Program-made: the position numbers and the translations under genes | Assembly: GCF_018691265.1 (NCBI RefSeq) | Contig: NW_024881272.1 | Location: 22,061,323 to 22,125,322, forward strand | Source: Tyto alba | Lineage: Eukaryota > Chordata > Aves > Strigiformes > Tytonidae | Reading direction: 5' to 3' | DNA: 64,000 bases | Notes under the pieces: model-generated | Databases searched by the model: none | What the model saw: only the letters and a program-made list of their open reading frames with translations | Told to the model about the DNA's origin: nothing | Shown: positions 1 to 12,309 of the stretch, piece by piece | Numbering within the stretch: the stretch's first letter is position 1 | Layout of the letters: every line of letters starts with the position of its first letter

Positions 1-1949
1 AAGAGTCTTACTGGTGCAGAAAGTAAAAGAGAGGAACTATAGTTAAAACTTGCTTAACTGAAACACTAAAAAAGAAGTGAGCCATGTTATTACATTTCAG
101 GTGTGGATACAGACAATAAAATGAGGCCTACAGAAATAATTTGGTTTAGCAATACAGGACATCAACAACAGCCTTCTAACACCAGATAATTTAGATTAAG
201 CAGTGAATCAGGGAAGAAAAAAAAAAATTAAAGCTTATGGTTTATATAAAATTAATCTACATGCTCCTAATTTCTCATTTAAAAATTCCATTCCACTTTA
301 TTTTTGAAGAAAACAATTGCTTGGCATATTTCTGTGAAAGGTTTAAGAACTTAATCAGCTATCCTCTAGAAAAACCCTACTCCAAGCTAATGGATTTTGG
401 CTAATGAAAACAGTTTTGTAGCAGAACAAATACTTGGTGACAGTTTTTCACACTTTCATGGAGAACCACAATGAGGTGACTATATTGCAGTGCCCTGATA
501 AACTACAGGACCGCAGCATATAATTTTTTGGCTAGATTTAGGGCCAGGGTTTCCCCAAGAATAATGCTCCAGCTGTGCAGTTCAGATGAACCTTCTCTTG
601 GCTTACATCTCGTCTCAGCCACTGTGTCTCCCAGCATCAGGGAGGTTCCACTCACTATTTTGGACGGTCCTAATTGAACACCACCAGTTCCAAGACTCAT
701 TCTAACTCTCATTTATTAATGAGAGCATTTGTTAAATGCATGCTTTTAGGATCAAAAAAACAAAACTCCTTTACCTGCTTTGCTGCATAAGAATACTTAG
801 AAATATTCTTTAAGGCAGGAAAGTGCAGGAGTGATAAAAGCATGGGAACCATACCTTGCTGCTTGATTTGACTGCCTGCAGAGAAAGAGGTTTCTGTGCA
901 GAATCAATGTATAGATCGTCTAGGTTACATTTAACTATAAACCAGAACTACCTCTGTTCCTGTAGTTCTTAAAGTCATGCACTCTTAAATACCACTTATG
1001 CCATTGTTGACGTTCTCCCGGTGACCCGTTAGACAAGGTGGAAGAGCAAGCTGCCAAATCTGGGGACAATTAAAATACTAAGAATCAATTTGTTTTCCAT
1101 TTTGTAAGAGAGTACTGGCTTGAAGATCAGAAGAAAAAAAAATTAAAAATCACTTATACCAAGCAATACACCAAAAACCCTCCCCTGAACTAGAAATTGA
1201 ACTAAAAAATAGGGGAGAAGATATATTACCTGCTTTAGTAAACTGTAAGTAGCAATTCTTCACGAATTATTATACCTAAATCAGCTCATAATATTTGCAG
1301 TTATGCTGAAATATAGTTAACTCAAGCTCAGATTCATGCTACTACATATTTGTCCCATGTGTATAATGTTGATGGGATCATATCTGCAACAGAAATTGAA
1401 TTTCTGTATTTTTTTCCAGTGGGCCTGAATTTTACTGGGTAATTCACTCAGGAAGGAAGGAATTAAAATTCTAACAGTCTTAATATTGTTGCAACCAGCC
1501 ACTGTTACAGCTGACATTCATATTTCACGTTCCTTGTTTTCTCATACTTCACACAAAACCTCATCCATAGACTGCAAAGAACCTAAACATTTGAATCATA
1601 TTCAGTATGTTGTGAATCAGGTGTTCAGCAGAGAGTCATTAATGAATTTGGGAAAAAGTAATTCCAACAGGTTTGAGCAGGAATTGTCTACACCTTATCT
1701 TATTTCCCTAAATTTTGATTAAATTTTGTCATAAAGTGCACAATCTTTGGTGTTCTGTATTGATCATAAAGTTAACCTTTATGGGGGTTCACAACTTAGA
1801 TGGCTGTAGCTTTATTGCCTCAACTACTTCATCGTAACACATGAACACAGCCAGAATTACATTTTTTTAAAAAAAAAAAAACTAAAGGCCTGCCATGTGA
1901 GTAACTGACATTTCTGCAGCACTGTGTTGTAAATGTTTGATTTTTTCAG
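1..1949. other. AT-rich non-coding DNA with two possible minus-strand micro-exons
   Basis: No gene is supported here. On the minus strand, 855-875 (21 nt) has a pyrimidine-rich CTCTGCAG acceptor before it and an AAG|GTATGG donor after it. Also on the minus strand, 776-808 (33 nt) lies between a CCTTAAAG acceptor and a CAG|GTAAAG donor. Both lengths are multiples of three. Similar pairs occur by chance elsewhere in this window, so they are noted only as leads. A 69-codon minus frame at 503-712 and a 78-codon plus frame at 1486-1722 have no recognisable domain and no good flanking splice sites. Confidence 0.5.
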
Positions 1950-2083
1950 GTATGTGACAGATTTAGGTCCCCTTCACAAAAAACCTAAATGCAAAAATGA
2001 CACTGTTGTGTTCAGTCTCAAAGTTTTAACTAAGCATAGTCCAAGCATAAATTTATCTCAGAAGTGTGAAAGAGTTGGTTCCT
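1950..2083 (+). other. Candidate internal exon, 134 nt, unidentified
   Basis: A strong acceptor (a T-rich tract ending TTTTTTCAG at 1949) opens a block in which the frame starting at 1951 has no stop for 44 codons. The block ends at a near-consensus donor (TCCT|GTAAGTAG, GT at 2084-2085); if not spliced, that frame stops at 2089-2091. The peptide is mixed and hydrophilic, with several Lys and Ser, and no known domain is recognised. The exon would begin with one base that completes a codon and end with one leftover base. A different open frame begins inside this block and runs to 2362, so this may be an internal exon, one end of a terminal exon, or a frameshifted pseudogene fragment. No function can be assigned. 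Confidence 0.3.
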
Positions 2084-2362
2084 GTAAGTAGAGAAGTTAA
2101 AGATGCTCAGTACTTGCCTTTGGGCTTCTTCAAACCTGGGTCAGCACCTTTCATCAATAAGTATCAACGGCGCTCGTGTGCTGTTTCTGAACCTTCTACC
2201 AAAGGAACTGCAGGTCCTCTGGATCAAAAACTGCTGTCTGGTTCTGTCCCTTCTGCAAGGAAAGAATTTATCTCAAATGCTTTGTCTTGGCTGCAGACTA
2301 ATGGAATGCAAACAGTTTTCACGGATCATCTGACTCATGTTAGCCATTTTTTCTGTGTATAA
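2051..2362 (+). other. Candidate terminal exon or frameshifted gene fragment
   Basis: This frame is open from 2051 to a TAA stop near 2360 (about 103 codons, no in-frame stop) and contains no homopolymer. Its composition is protein-like: Pro, Ser, Lys and Arg rich in the middle, then a more hydrophobic stretch ending in a short Phe-rich tail. A possible acceptor (TTATCTCAG, ending at 2061) precedes it. An AATAAA hexamer lies about 55 bases beyond the stop, near 2416, as expected of a short 3' untranslated region. No ATG occurs near the start, so it would have to be a downstream exon. It overlaps the 1950-2083 candidate in another frame, and a single indel near 2085 would join the two frames. 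I do not recognise the protein; a decayed gene fragment is equally possible. Confidence 0.3.
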
Positions 2363-4324
2363 ATCTCCAGATTGCCTCCTTGTGATAACTTCAGACATTC
2401 ATTGAGATAGCCTCTAAATAAATATGTGCTTCCCATTTACTAAATTCTTTTATTTTTATTATTTATTTGTTACAGCCTAGTACTAGGCACTGTATCCATC
2501 TCTACCCATTTTATTTTTTTTCTTTAAAATTTTCTCTCCTGAATAGAAGTAACAATCAAATGTTGAGGCATGAAAGGACTTCCAATTTCACCTCAATGAT
2601 TATTTCAATGGATATTAAATGGTTCTCATCATCACCTGCTTACTGAAATAATCAGTGGCACCACTAGATCTAGAATGGCTGGTTGAATCTTACGGAAATT
2701 AAATTATTGCTTTAAAATAATGGATGTCTCTAATTGATTGCTCCTCCAAATCTAAAAGTGTTCTTCTTTTTAATGAAACCTATATAGTTTCTTGGATGAT
2801 CAGAGAAATTGTACAGTATAAGATCTACTGTAGCCTTTCTTAGAATTTAGTTAATTCTGCCATTAACTTTTGTCTCCGTAAGTGGTAACCTAATTCTGCT
2901 AAGATTTCATAAGAAGTTTATCCTCTGTGAAATTATTTCTGATCAGGAAAAGTTCTTTTTTTTAAAAAAAAAAAAGGAGGAGAAGAGAATAAAACCTTTA
3001 ATAACGGATCCAGTGGAGCTTCTTTTCCCATTAAGGTTCTTTAAAGTCCAAACATATACACAGCTACTAAGAGATCACCTTCAAACTGCCTGTCTTGTGG
3101 TGTGGAGTTTCTTTGGCAATCATTGGTAGGTTCCTGATGTATTAACATAGTTCTTCCAGGAGGAAATAATCCAAACTGACCATTCACTATCTACCTGAAA
3201 CCTGTACATGAGAAGATTCTGAAAGATTAGCCATGAGCTCAACATAACTTTTATTATACCTGAGCAGACAATCCATTTCTCCATCAGCATCATAGGATCA
3301 AGGAAAAGACACAAAATCTCCAAACCAGTCTTACCAAAAAAATCAGAAACAGGCTCATTTTCAAAAGTGGTAAGGTAAACCAAAGACCTGACTTTCGTAA
3401 TAATTGATAGCAATAAAGTAAAAAAAAAAGTGAGATAATTTAAAAAATGATCATTTGAAAAATAGCTACTATTTTACCAGCCCCATTCTAGGAAGTTCAA
3501 TCATATCTATTTATTGAAACATAGTTTGCAATATGTGCCCATATTCTCCCTATTTCCAATTCTGAGAAGTCAAATTGCAATACATCATATGGGAACCCAC
3601 TGAGCTAAAGAACACAAGGGAGATTACTGGTGAAAAGATATTTTGCTATCCAACAAAAATTGCAGCTTTCTAGTTCCAGCCCAACCTGTTTGCAGCCAGC
3701 ATTGATTTACAGGTTTTCCTGCTGTATAGCAGAACTCTTGTATGAGCTGAGGTTTCCTACCACAACTGAAAACAGACTATGCATTACAACATCAGCGTCT
3801 TGGTTGATAATTAATCTTTGTAATGAGCACCAGTTTTACCCTTAACAACAATACCAAGAAAGATCTGATATGTGAAGAAGGATTGAGTCTAGGCTTGGTT
3901 TGGGGTTTTGATTTTTTTTTTCCACTGACAAAGGCACACTCAGAATTATCACCTTTAAACACAGCAGAAGACTCATCTTGACAGATGCAGCAGCATTATA
4001 AATTAATGGGAAGATCAAAATGAAACAAGATGATGCATAAAATTGAGAAATAATGTTCTGGTATTGGAGCCTATTTTAGTTCTGGAGATTGATGACGCAT
4101 GTCCAGAATTCGTATTCTTTGTTGAAGGGCTGAGAGAGAGAAATTGTGTAAGTAGCAAACTTGGAAACAGGGAAAACAGCAAGACTAGAATAATCACCAC
4201 GTACCTGCCAGAAGACAAAAAAGTGTATTACTTGGCCCAATACATCATCCTGCTTTCCCCCAAAGGATTTGTGAGAACAGTTTTAAGATACTGTTCCCCT
4301 GCAATATGTGCTGTTGGAATACCC

Positions 4325-4352
<28 letters not shown>
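4325..4352 (+). repeat. A(28) homopolymer
   Basis: This is an uninterrupted run of 28 A, directly preceded by ACCC and followed by TGGAGAC. There is no AATAAA or ATTAAA just upstream, so it does not look like the tail of a recent retrocopy. It creates the poly-Lys stretch in an otherwise meaningless reading frame. Confidence 0.95.
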
Positions 4353-4355
<3 letters not shown>

Positions 4356-6131
4356 AGACAAAAGCCTGGAAAAGAAAAGCAAATCATTACCAAACAAAAC
4401 AGAAGAGAAAGTTAAGAAAAGAACAAGTGGATGTACTAATAGGATAGGAGGCAAGCATGTGGTATTTAATTGAAGAGTAACAGAGACTCAGAAGCATACA
4501 GAAATACTGTGGTGAGAGGAGCATAAAGACAGTAATCAAACAGCACAGTTAATATACCATATGCTATGAGGGGAAAAGCTAAGGAAAGCAAATTGCTTCT
4601 TCAGGAAATCCAGATATCAGACCATGGTGCTGCAAAACAAAATCCATTAGAAACAACAGGGCTAATGAGAAGACAAGAGAATTAACATATATTTACACTA
4701 ATAACTTTGTATGAGTTACTGAGCAACTGGAAGCAGATAGAAAGCTTCAAATAAACTCTGAAAAACAATATGCCTACAGAGCAGCTGGGAAGCCAAAAAC
4801 GGTCTGGTTAGTACAGAGACCAGCAAACCACCATTAGGGTGGTCCTGGCTTGGGGAGGGGGAAGCGGTAAAGCAAACAATTGTGGGTTCTTTACTACAGC
4901 TTCACTCTTCATTACTCAAGCTCCCTAGCCCTAAAGATGCTTACAAGCACCATATCTCCCCTTCCTAATATAGACTTACGATGGAAAGATAAGTTCCAGT
5001 GTTGGGTAGAAAGGAATGTGTGCATGTGTAAAAGAAGTTTTATATCTTTATTTTCCTGATAGACATTAAATAAACATCTAATTTTGCGAGGGAAGCAAGA
5101 GAAATTCAGACATTTAATTTACAGAAGACATGACTACAAGATAGCAAAAAAGGTCAAGGTGAAATACTTTCATCCATTTCTCTATACCTAGATTTTGGCA
5201 GCTGAATATTAGACCTAAATAATACAAAAAACTGAACAAGAAAATTTGTAAAATGTTTACATGAAGAGTATTACCTTCCACTGTAGTCAATTTTTGAACA
5301 AATCCCATATTTGGACACATGTATATGTGACAATCATTGGACATCCACAAGACATATTCACATGTCTCATCATATAAGCGGAGCTGACTGTATTACTGGT
5401 GATGCCAGCTTTGCAAACACATTTAGTCAAATCCCTAGGCTTTAGCTGCTGTCACTGGGAACTTTCTGACACTCATCTGAGGCACAGGCTGAAAGTCAAA
5501 CCTCATGGAAGTCAAAGACAGAACCCAGTAGACTTCAGCAAGGCCAGGACTGCACTCAGCCAAAAAAATGAATGGCTGATCACTCACAGTCAAAATATAG
5601 ACCAGACTGCATGTCTGTCATTAGAGCAATAGCCATGGACAGAATAATGCTGGCAATATGTAGACCTATATTTACTGTAGCCAGAAAAACTTTCATTAAA
5701 AAACAAGGAAAAAGGCAGAAAACATTTTGAAAGGGACATGACGATAACTGGAGTAATAAGTACCTAGGAAAAAAAAGAAGATAGAAGACAGATTGAGTGT
5801 GTCTGTACAGTTACCATATTGAAACCATATGCACAGGAACAGTAACAGACACATAAACACAGAGCTGTTTGTCCTGGAGCTGAGGTGCAGAATCTACTGT
5901 CTCTCTAAAAACGAAAAGCATCACTACAGTGAAATCAAGGTGTTAAGAGATACTTATAATCTAGTAAGGGTCGATAATGCTCAGCATAAACAATTATCTC
6001 TTCTTTGTTTTTAAGACAGTTTTTTTCCATTAATGACTTGAGCAACATCCTTTATGGAGGACACCAGCTAGGCGGTAGTTGGCTCTTGCAACAGTATGAT
6101 CTCTGAAAGTTTAAGAGCATTGCGCAGAAGG

Positions 6132-6181
6132 TTTTCTTCTTTTTCCTTTTTCTTTTTTTCTTCTTTTTTTTTTTTTTCCTT
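6132..6181 (+). repeat. Pyrimidine-rich low-complexity tract
   Basis: About 50 bases are almost entirely T with scattered C, ending in a T run followed by CCTTAAG. It is low-complexity sequence. It could serve as a splice polypyrimidine tract, but no exon-like block follows. Confidence 0.85.
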
Positions 6182-7599
6182 AAGAAAGAAGTGGGAAATG
6201 AGTAAATTTTTAAGATTGGCAGATTGTTTTCCTTTATATAAACAGCCTCAGGGGATTTGTTGAGACACAGTATTCAAACAAGCAGATTTTACTTCATAAT
6301 AAATTAGCTTTTAAATTATTCTGGCATATTCAATGATACAAACAAGTTTTTTCCCAATTCATAAAAACATCTCAGAGTTTTTTCAATTATTTTTCCTTGC
6401 ATCAGAAAATATCCTTGCTTTTCTCCTCAGATAACATTTACTTGCTTTTTTCCTGAATCTTGTGATCTCATTTTCATTTACATCACCAGCCAATCTTATC
6501 ATTAGGATTTGGAAATTTATTAAACATTTCATAGTAAGTTTGGTAATGTATTTGTGATGTATTGAATCCAGTCCTAATGAAGGTTTGTTTTAACATAATA
6601 TAAACAAGAGGGACTTGTTCTCATCTAATGCAATTTGGCAGCAGAAACTCTCCTTGAGAGGAAATGAGCTGTCCCATAGTTAGTATACTAGTCTGGAACT
6701 CAGAAATTCCTGGTTTAGTTCCCTGTTCTGCTGTAGACTTCCTGAATGACCTCAAATAAATCTCTCTCTGCATCTGATGCCCATGTGTAAAATTAAATAA
6801 TACCTGTTTCCAGGTTAACAGATGAAGGAAAACGAAACACAGCTGAAAAGAAAAGAGCTTAATATCTGTCAGCCCTGTTGATATGTTCTTATTCAAATTG
6901 TGGATTTACTCATGCTGCCATCTTATTTCTGTCTACAGTTTTCTTGTATGAACAGACCTTTAACCATTTAGCAAAAGCCTTTCCTGACCTTTTTTCACCT
7001 CAGTAATCTTTTCCTGTCTTTCCTCTATTCTCTATACATCCTTGACGGCCTTATCCCTGCCTGTTGCACGTGTCTTCTTTCATCCCTGAACTAGCACCCA
7101 TCATTGACACCTGTTTCCATGAACAAAACCAGATAATTTTATATTCTAATAAAGGCAAATTATTCACTCTGTTCTTCTTCATAAGATTCTGGAAACTATA
7201 ACATATATAAGACAAAATTAAACCCTTTAAAACACTCTCACAAATTCTACCTAACCTAACACACATTTCATCCTGAATGCTTGGACCAGGATGTTCTTTC
7301 AGAGACAGACCTGGAGAGAGTACTTAGAAATCTGCAGCTCACAATGTGCCATGATAAAATGTAAACCACAGAACTTTTGCACTTTAGAACAATTTATTTT
7401 AAACACTATTAACCATATATATGCTATTAATAATTATAGGTTATTTTTATAATATAACATAAAAAGAATACATCTATAGTGTGAACACTGAGAGAAGATG
7501 AAAGAGGAATGCAGAATAATTAGCACTTTCAAAAGTATTCTTTGAGAGAAATCAAAGGAGCCTTGATAATTCTAACTACTGAAAACCAGACAATTTAAA

Positions 7600-7622
7600 A
7601 TATATATATATATATATATATA
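7600..7622. repeat. (TA)n microsatellite
   Basis: About eleven perfect TA dinucleotides lie in AT-rich DNA, preceded by AAAA and followed by GTAACC. Confidence 0.95.
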
Positions 7623-9573
7623 GTAACCAAATGTAAGGTTACTCTTTATAAACCCGACTACTTTCATTCTGAGGTTACTAGGGAAATAAAACAGATTCTC
7701 CAAAACTTATTTTGTAACGAACAAATGGAAATCCAGACTCAAGAAATACGTATTTTATTCTATTCTAGACCTTGATCCATGTCCATATATGACTAGGTTT
7801 TGGGGTGTTTTTTACATTCCTAATCCCAGCTTCAAAATCATTGTATCTGTTACATCTGTTAGCCAAGTATGTAACAAAGACTGTACATATAATTACTGCC
7901 AATGGAGTTCAGAATTATAGTGGAAAGTGATGACTCAGACCAATGGTTAATATTTCTAACAATCCTATCATAGTGGATTAATATATTCCAACTCTTTGTC
8001 TCAAGATTATAACATTATGTTTACAGTATATTCTCAATGGGAAAATTCCAGGGAAAGTGTAAGGACAACGTTTTCCAGAGTTTCAACAGACACATTTAGA
8101 GGTGTGAATAAAAATAAAAGTAGTTTACCAAGAGTCTGTTATAGTATTCTTATTTGCCTGCAACGTATGTAAGGTAACATTGAGTTTTCATCCTACATAT
8201 TCCATAAGAGTATCATGTAATAATTCTGTATTTCCATTTTGAAGTTTTAGGTATTAATTTATTGGACATCATCACTTACCCCTTTTTGGTAGGTGTGATT
8301 CAGCATGCAATGCCATCCAAAAAAAACTAAGATCCTAAATCAAGATGTATTGCTGAATCAATATGGAAAAGTACAACTTCAGCTGCCTTATCTGGAGTGT
8401 CACACAAAGAAGTCTCTGATTATTCCCTCTGCAAAAAGACATAAATAATATTCTTAATTTCTCAGTTTCCTGACTGAAATCCTGCTGTGCATATTTTGCA
8501 TAACTCACTGTACTAGGCAGGAGGCTTATATTTGATTCCACATTATTCTACTCAAAGCAACATTTATACTCAGTTTCTACTTTAGTATAAGATTAAAAGT
8601 TTGCTGCAGGAGGAAAAGTTTTTAAATCAAACTATCCGAATTCCATTAAAAGTATTAGGCAATTATTTATGTTGCTTGTCCTTTAAGATATTACATATTT
8701 TAGACAACAGGTAATTAGACAAACTGTGAAGCTAGACGTTTACTTTGGTTTCTGATCTATGAACTAAGAATAAAATCCACTCACAAGATGGAAAAGTTAT
8801 GATAGAATAGTCAAATTATTCTCTTTACTTTTTGTGAAAAATAATACTGGAGCAATTAAAGAAAAGATACTGCAAATATACTGAATAAAAAGTCCCATAT
8901 ATTTATTCCCACTGCATCATGTTTGGCCTCCTAGTCATGATTTCACTTTTGTTTAACAGTGAAAATAGGAAATAAAGCAGACTGATAGTCCTCATTGAGT
9001 TACAGTAGCATGTCTGTAGAAAAAAAAAAAATTATAAACCAATCATGTCATTCACTTTGAGGGTAGAAACTTTGGGAATTAGGATTGAGTAAATCATAAC
9101 CAAGTAAAAGATGATGAGTTGGTATTACCACATTGCCCTGCCAATGTATTCTAATCCTGATCTGATCACCTGTAGAAAAGGGAGCTCTGTCTAATCCTTG
9201 CTGTCTTGTGTAAAAATAACAATAAAGATGTTAGGTACAACTAATACTAGTGAAGATTATTGGCAGCTGAAAACCAGAGTACAATAATCAAATGAAGGCC
9301 ATTATGTTACACTCATATCCCAACTTTTGTTGGCATCAACATTGTATAATCAATTTAACTATTAACAGGAGGGAAAAACTCCACAATTTCACAAATAATT
9401 GACCCGATGTTTTCCCAACCATTTATTTTCGTTGATTCTCCTTACATAATGATATCTAGTCTACCAAGAACTAGATAAAATAATCTGTATAATACATGTA
9501 GAGTGAGGTATGTGACATTTGGTGAGCTAACCTTTCTTTTTTTTCTTTTTTTTCTAATAAAATATTTTCACAG

Positions 9574-9641
9574 GAGAGGCTAACAGAAAAACTTAGAGAA
9601 AAATTATCAACTCAAGCCCTTAAGACAACCTTTTCTCTGTC
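9574..9641 (+). other. Candidate 68-nt exon, charged helical peptide
   Basis: A long T/C tract (about 9535-9555), a plausible branch site (CTAATAA) and ATTTTCACAG precede the block. A consensus donor (GTC|GTAAGTAG) follows at 9642. Only the frame beginning at 9574 is open; the other two contain stops. It encodes about 22 residues of alternating charged and hydrophobic type (pattern E-R-L-T-E-K-L-R-E-K-L), suggesting an amphipathic or coiled-coil helix. It would be an internal exon entering in phase 0 and leaving with two leftover bases. It is short, so chance cannot be excluded, and no gene is recognised. Its phase is not compatible with direct joining to the 2083 donor. Confidence 0.35.
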
Positions 9642-9649
9642 GTAAGTAG

Positions 9650-11930
9650 CTTGCAGTATAAAACTTAAGCGGGGATTAGTTTGCAGGAAGTTTCAGAAGA
9701 GAAAAAAGTTGCGGTTTCTTCTCCCTGTGTGTCTGGTATAATTGTTGCAGCACCGCTTTGTAGCAAAATTGTGGGAATGGGAAGGCAGATGAGAAGTGGA
9801 TAATGCTGTGTCAGGACCTCATATCTTACAGACTAAGAAGTATATACAAAGCTGGAGTTAATGCTGCGAAACCAGTGTTTGCTAAAGAGTTTCAGCTCTG
9901 TAGCCAGATCAGCAAATCCATCCGCACAGCCAGTGCAGGCCATTAGGACATAGTCCAGCACTGGGAGTGAATATTGGCCACTAGCAGGACCCTCAAACAA
10001 TTCAATATTGTCATCAAATCAGCAACACAAAGACCCACTTGTTTAGAGAAATTTAATTTCTCTACAGTATAAGATTCTCTTAGCTGACTAATTTACTAAT
10101 TTCTCCTCTTTTTTTTTTTTTTTTTTTTATGAAAGGTTTCCCAGAAAGTGTGGCTACTGACTCACTCACTGTTTTCCACAGAACTTGTGCATCAGGTTTT
10201 GTTTTCTTCCAATCACATTCCAAACCCTCCTTGCTGTTAAGAAAACCTGAACGTGTTCTGACACTCTGAACTTGGAGACAGACATAAGTGGATCTGTTGG
10301 GAAATCTATATTATATTTTGCAGTGCTTCAGAAGTGTAATTCAGACTGTTAAAATTTTCATTGTAGCCTTTTCAAAGATATGCAGCATCCAGTTATGACG
10401 TTTGGCTGTAATTCCTGTATACTTAAAAAAAAAAAAAAAAATTGATCATTTATCAAAAATGACCCCTGGACTGACCCTAATGACATATCTAGAGTACCCA
10501 AAACATTACCTTCTTACTTTACTTCATATTCTTTACTGCATTCTTCATACGAGCTAGTCTTAGCAGATATGTTCCACTTAATCTAAGCTGAATTTACCAG
10601 GTAACCACTTTAACATTGTTCCTGCGACTACAGTGCAAAATAACAGTATTTGTATGCATTTAATTCAGTTGCCAACATATCAAGTGACAGCTTGAGATAA
10701 TTGAGGGCTTAAAGAAGAGGAGAAAGAAGCAGGGGTGAGTCCATCCATAACCAGCACCTAAGCAAGCTATTTCCATCTTTCCAATGCCCCAGCAGATAAA
10801 GCAAATTGCAGTTATTTAATTTGTGCTTGGACAAAGAAGAATTAATTTTTTAAATTCCTATTTTCCATCTGAGAATCAACCACTTCAAAATTAAATACAC
10901 CATAAGGGGCAGAAGAAACCACAGCCTCTGCTTGGCTCTATGGGAGTGGCAACATGAGTCTTCTGTCATGCATCTGACTCCTTTCTGCAACAAGATACAG
11001 CCAATGCTCTCATTCATCTCCCTAAATCTTATTTGTGTTGGATAGTTTCTAACAACACTGTTTCAGTTCCTATTTGCTACTACATTATTGTAAGACAAGG
11101 ATGAAAAATTATTTGTCTGTCTTTCATCCTGTCTCCTTCTTCACGTTACATTTTACTTTCACTAGATATGTACCTGAGCTGGAAATCCCACTTAAATACA
11201 CCAAAGCTCACACTGGATGAAAGTTGCAACTCTGATGCTGACTTAAATTACAACGCCATGGTCCAAAAAACTGCTGACTTTTAAGAAGTTTAAAACCTGT
11301 CATAATGTTCTGACCTAAACCTGCTGCTCACATTGTTTAATGACAAGTGAGCATTATGCTGAATCAGAATACATGCCTCACATAAAACAGACTGAGTTTG
11401 ATATCCAAAACTGACCTTCTAGTTCTATTTCTATACACAAGTAAACCCCAAATCCCAAATAGTATCAACTTTTAAGAGGCTCCAATATTAATTCAGATTG
11501 AATTCAAGTGTATCAGAAAGAAAGAAATATGTCTAAAACAGCAAACTACCCTCTCTTCTCTATCCTGGTTTCTTCTCTGAGCTTGCTTTGATTTTGATCC
11601 ATAGCTTTACATTTCACGTTGATTTTCAGGTACAAGCAAAGGCATAATCCTACCAAGTTCCTCTGCAGCTGATGTTAAAACAGAAACTATGTAAATAATT
11701 GAATTTTTTTTGGTTTGGTAGCCAACAGAAAAAAAAAAAAAAAGTTAGTGGTTATTTTTTTGGATTCATCCCAAACTGAAATTTTTCCACACTCTCAGCC
11801 AATTAAGACAGATCAGATGAGATTAAACAAAACATTTCATTCAAGCAGAAATTAATCTGACATACTTAATAATGCCAGCAAACCAGAATCAGAAAGCAAT
11901 CAAGAAAAAAAAAAAAAAGAAAAACACTTA
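9650..11930. other. AT-rich DNA, no gene seen
   Basis: The stretch contains a T(20) run at 10109-10128, an A(17) run at 10425-10441 and an A(15) run at 11729-11743. No frame of note and no recognisable transposon is visible. A CAG|GTAACC donor lies near 10598, but all three frames of the short block upstream are closed. Confidence 0.6.
10109..10128. repeat. T(20) homopolymer
   Basis: Twenty uninterrupted T, preceded by the pyrimidine-rich TTTCTCCTC. On the minus strand this would be an A run, but no polyadenylation signal or gene fragment lies beside it. Confidence 0.9.
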
Positions 11931-11941
11931 ATGTTTCTGAC

Positions 11942-12092
11942 CTTGCAATACCAAAGGTGGTGATCCTGTTGCTCTTGGATGGCAGACGACTCCCAGGAGG
12001 CCCAGGGACCGCTCCCACGCCAGGCCTGGGTACGTGAGGGAGCAGGGCCAGCTTCTGCAGGAATGTGCTGGCCACGTCCTCTGAACCCTTTT
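11942..12092 (-). other. Candidate exon B of a two-exon minus-strand pair
   Basis: Read on the minus strand, a very strong acceptor (TTCCTTTCTTCTCCTAG) precedes this 151-nt block and a good donor (CAAG|GTCAGA) follows it. The open frame encodes about 50 residues. The first part (S-E-D-V-A-S-T-F-L-Q-K-L) could be a helix. Then comes a Pro/Gly-rich segment, and then a basic Ser/Arg-rich end with the pattern G-S-R-L-P then T-F-G-I-A-R. That last pattern loosely recalls microtubule-binding linker motifs such as those in MTUS-type proteins, but this is from memory only. Base composition is much richer in GC, with several CpG, than the surrounding DNA. It shares phase with the 12134-12307 block across a 41-base gap. 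The gene is not identified. Confidence 0.45.
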
Positions 12093-12133
12093 CTAGGAGA
12101 AGAAAGGAACCAGCTGTGGCCAACACAGTTCAC

Positions 12134-12307
12134 CTGGATCTGTGATACGTGACATATTCAGCCTCAGGGATCTGTCATCAGCTCCTGCCTGTGAACTTCT
12201 TTCAGAGTTTCCTCTCCTCAGCTTTTGAATTACAGTGTTTTGCTCCTTGATTATATGAAATAAAGAAAATTGCTCACAAGTTTCAGCTTTTTCTGTTGGA
12301 AAATCAT
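12134..12307 (-). other. Candidate exon A of a two-exon minus-strand pair
   Basis: On the minus strand this 174-nt block runs from a modest acceptor (CATATGTTAG, with TATTAAT upstream as a possible branch site) to a good donor (ATCCAG|GTGAAC). One frame is open throughout, encoding about 57 residues: an acidic start, a helix-like middle (E-Q-F-S-L-F-H-I-I-K-E-Q) and a Ser/Arg-rich end. The block enters needing two bases and leaves one base. The next block at 12092 needs exactly two bases, so splicing joins the two frames. The gap of 41 bases would be an unusually short vertebrate intron. Other readings are a frameshifted single exon or a pseudogene. No homologue is recognised. Confidence 0.4.
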
Positions 12308-12309
12308 CT

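Larger units (their letters stand above)
2420..9570. other. AT-rich intergenic or intronic DNA
   Basis: No gene is supported. The stretch holds a 28-base A run at 4325-4352, a roughly 50-base pyrimidine tract at 6132-6181 and a (TA)n microsatellite at 7600-7622. The 134-codon plus frame at 4043-4447 owes its length to the A run, which gives a poly-Lys stretch. Several good isolated donors are visible, for example minus CAG|GTACGT at 4200-4207, but none pairs with a convincing acceptor and open frame of useful length. Confidence 0.6.

Noticed and set aside
4043..4447. 134-codon plus frame
   Set aside because: Extended by an A(28) run; the part before it has no known domain or splice sites.
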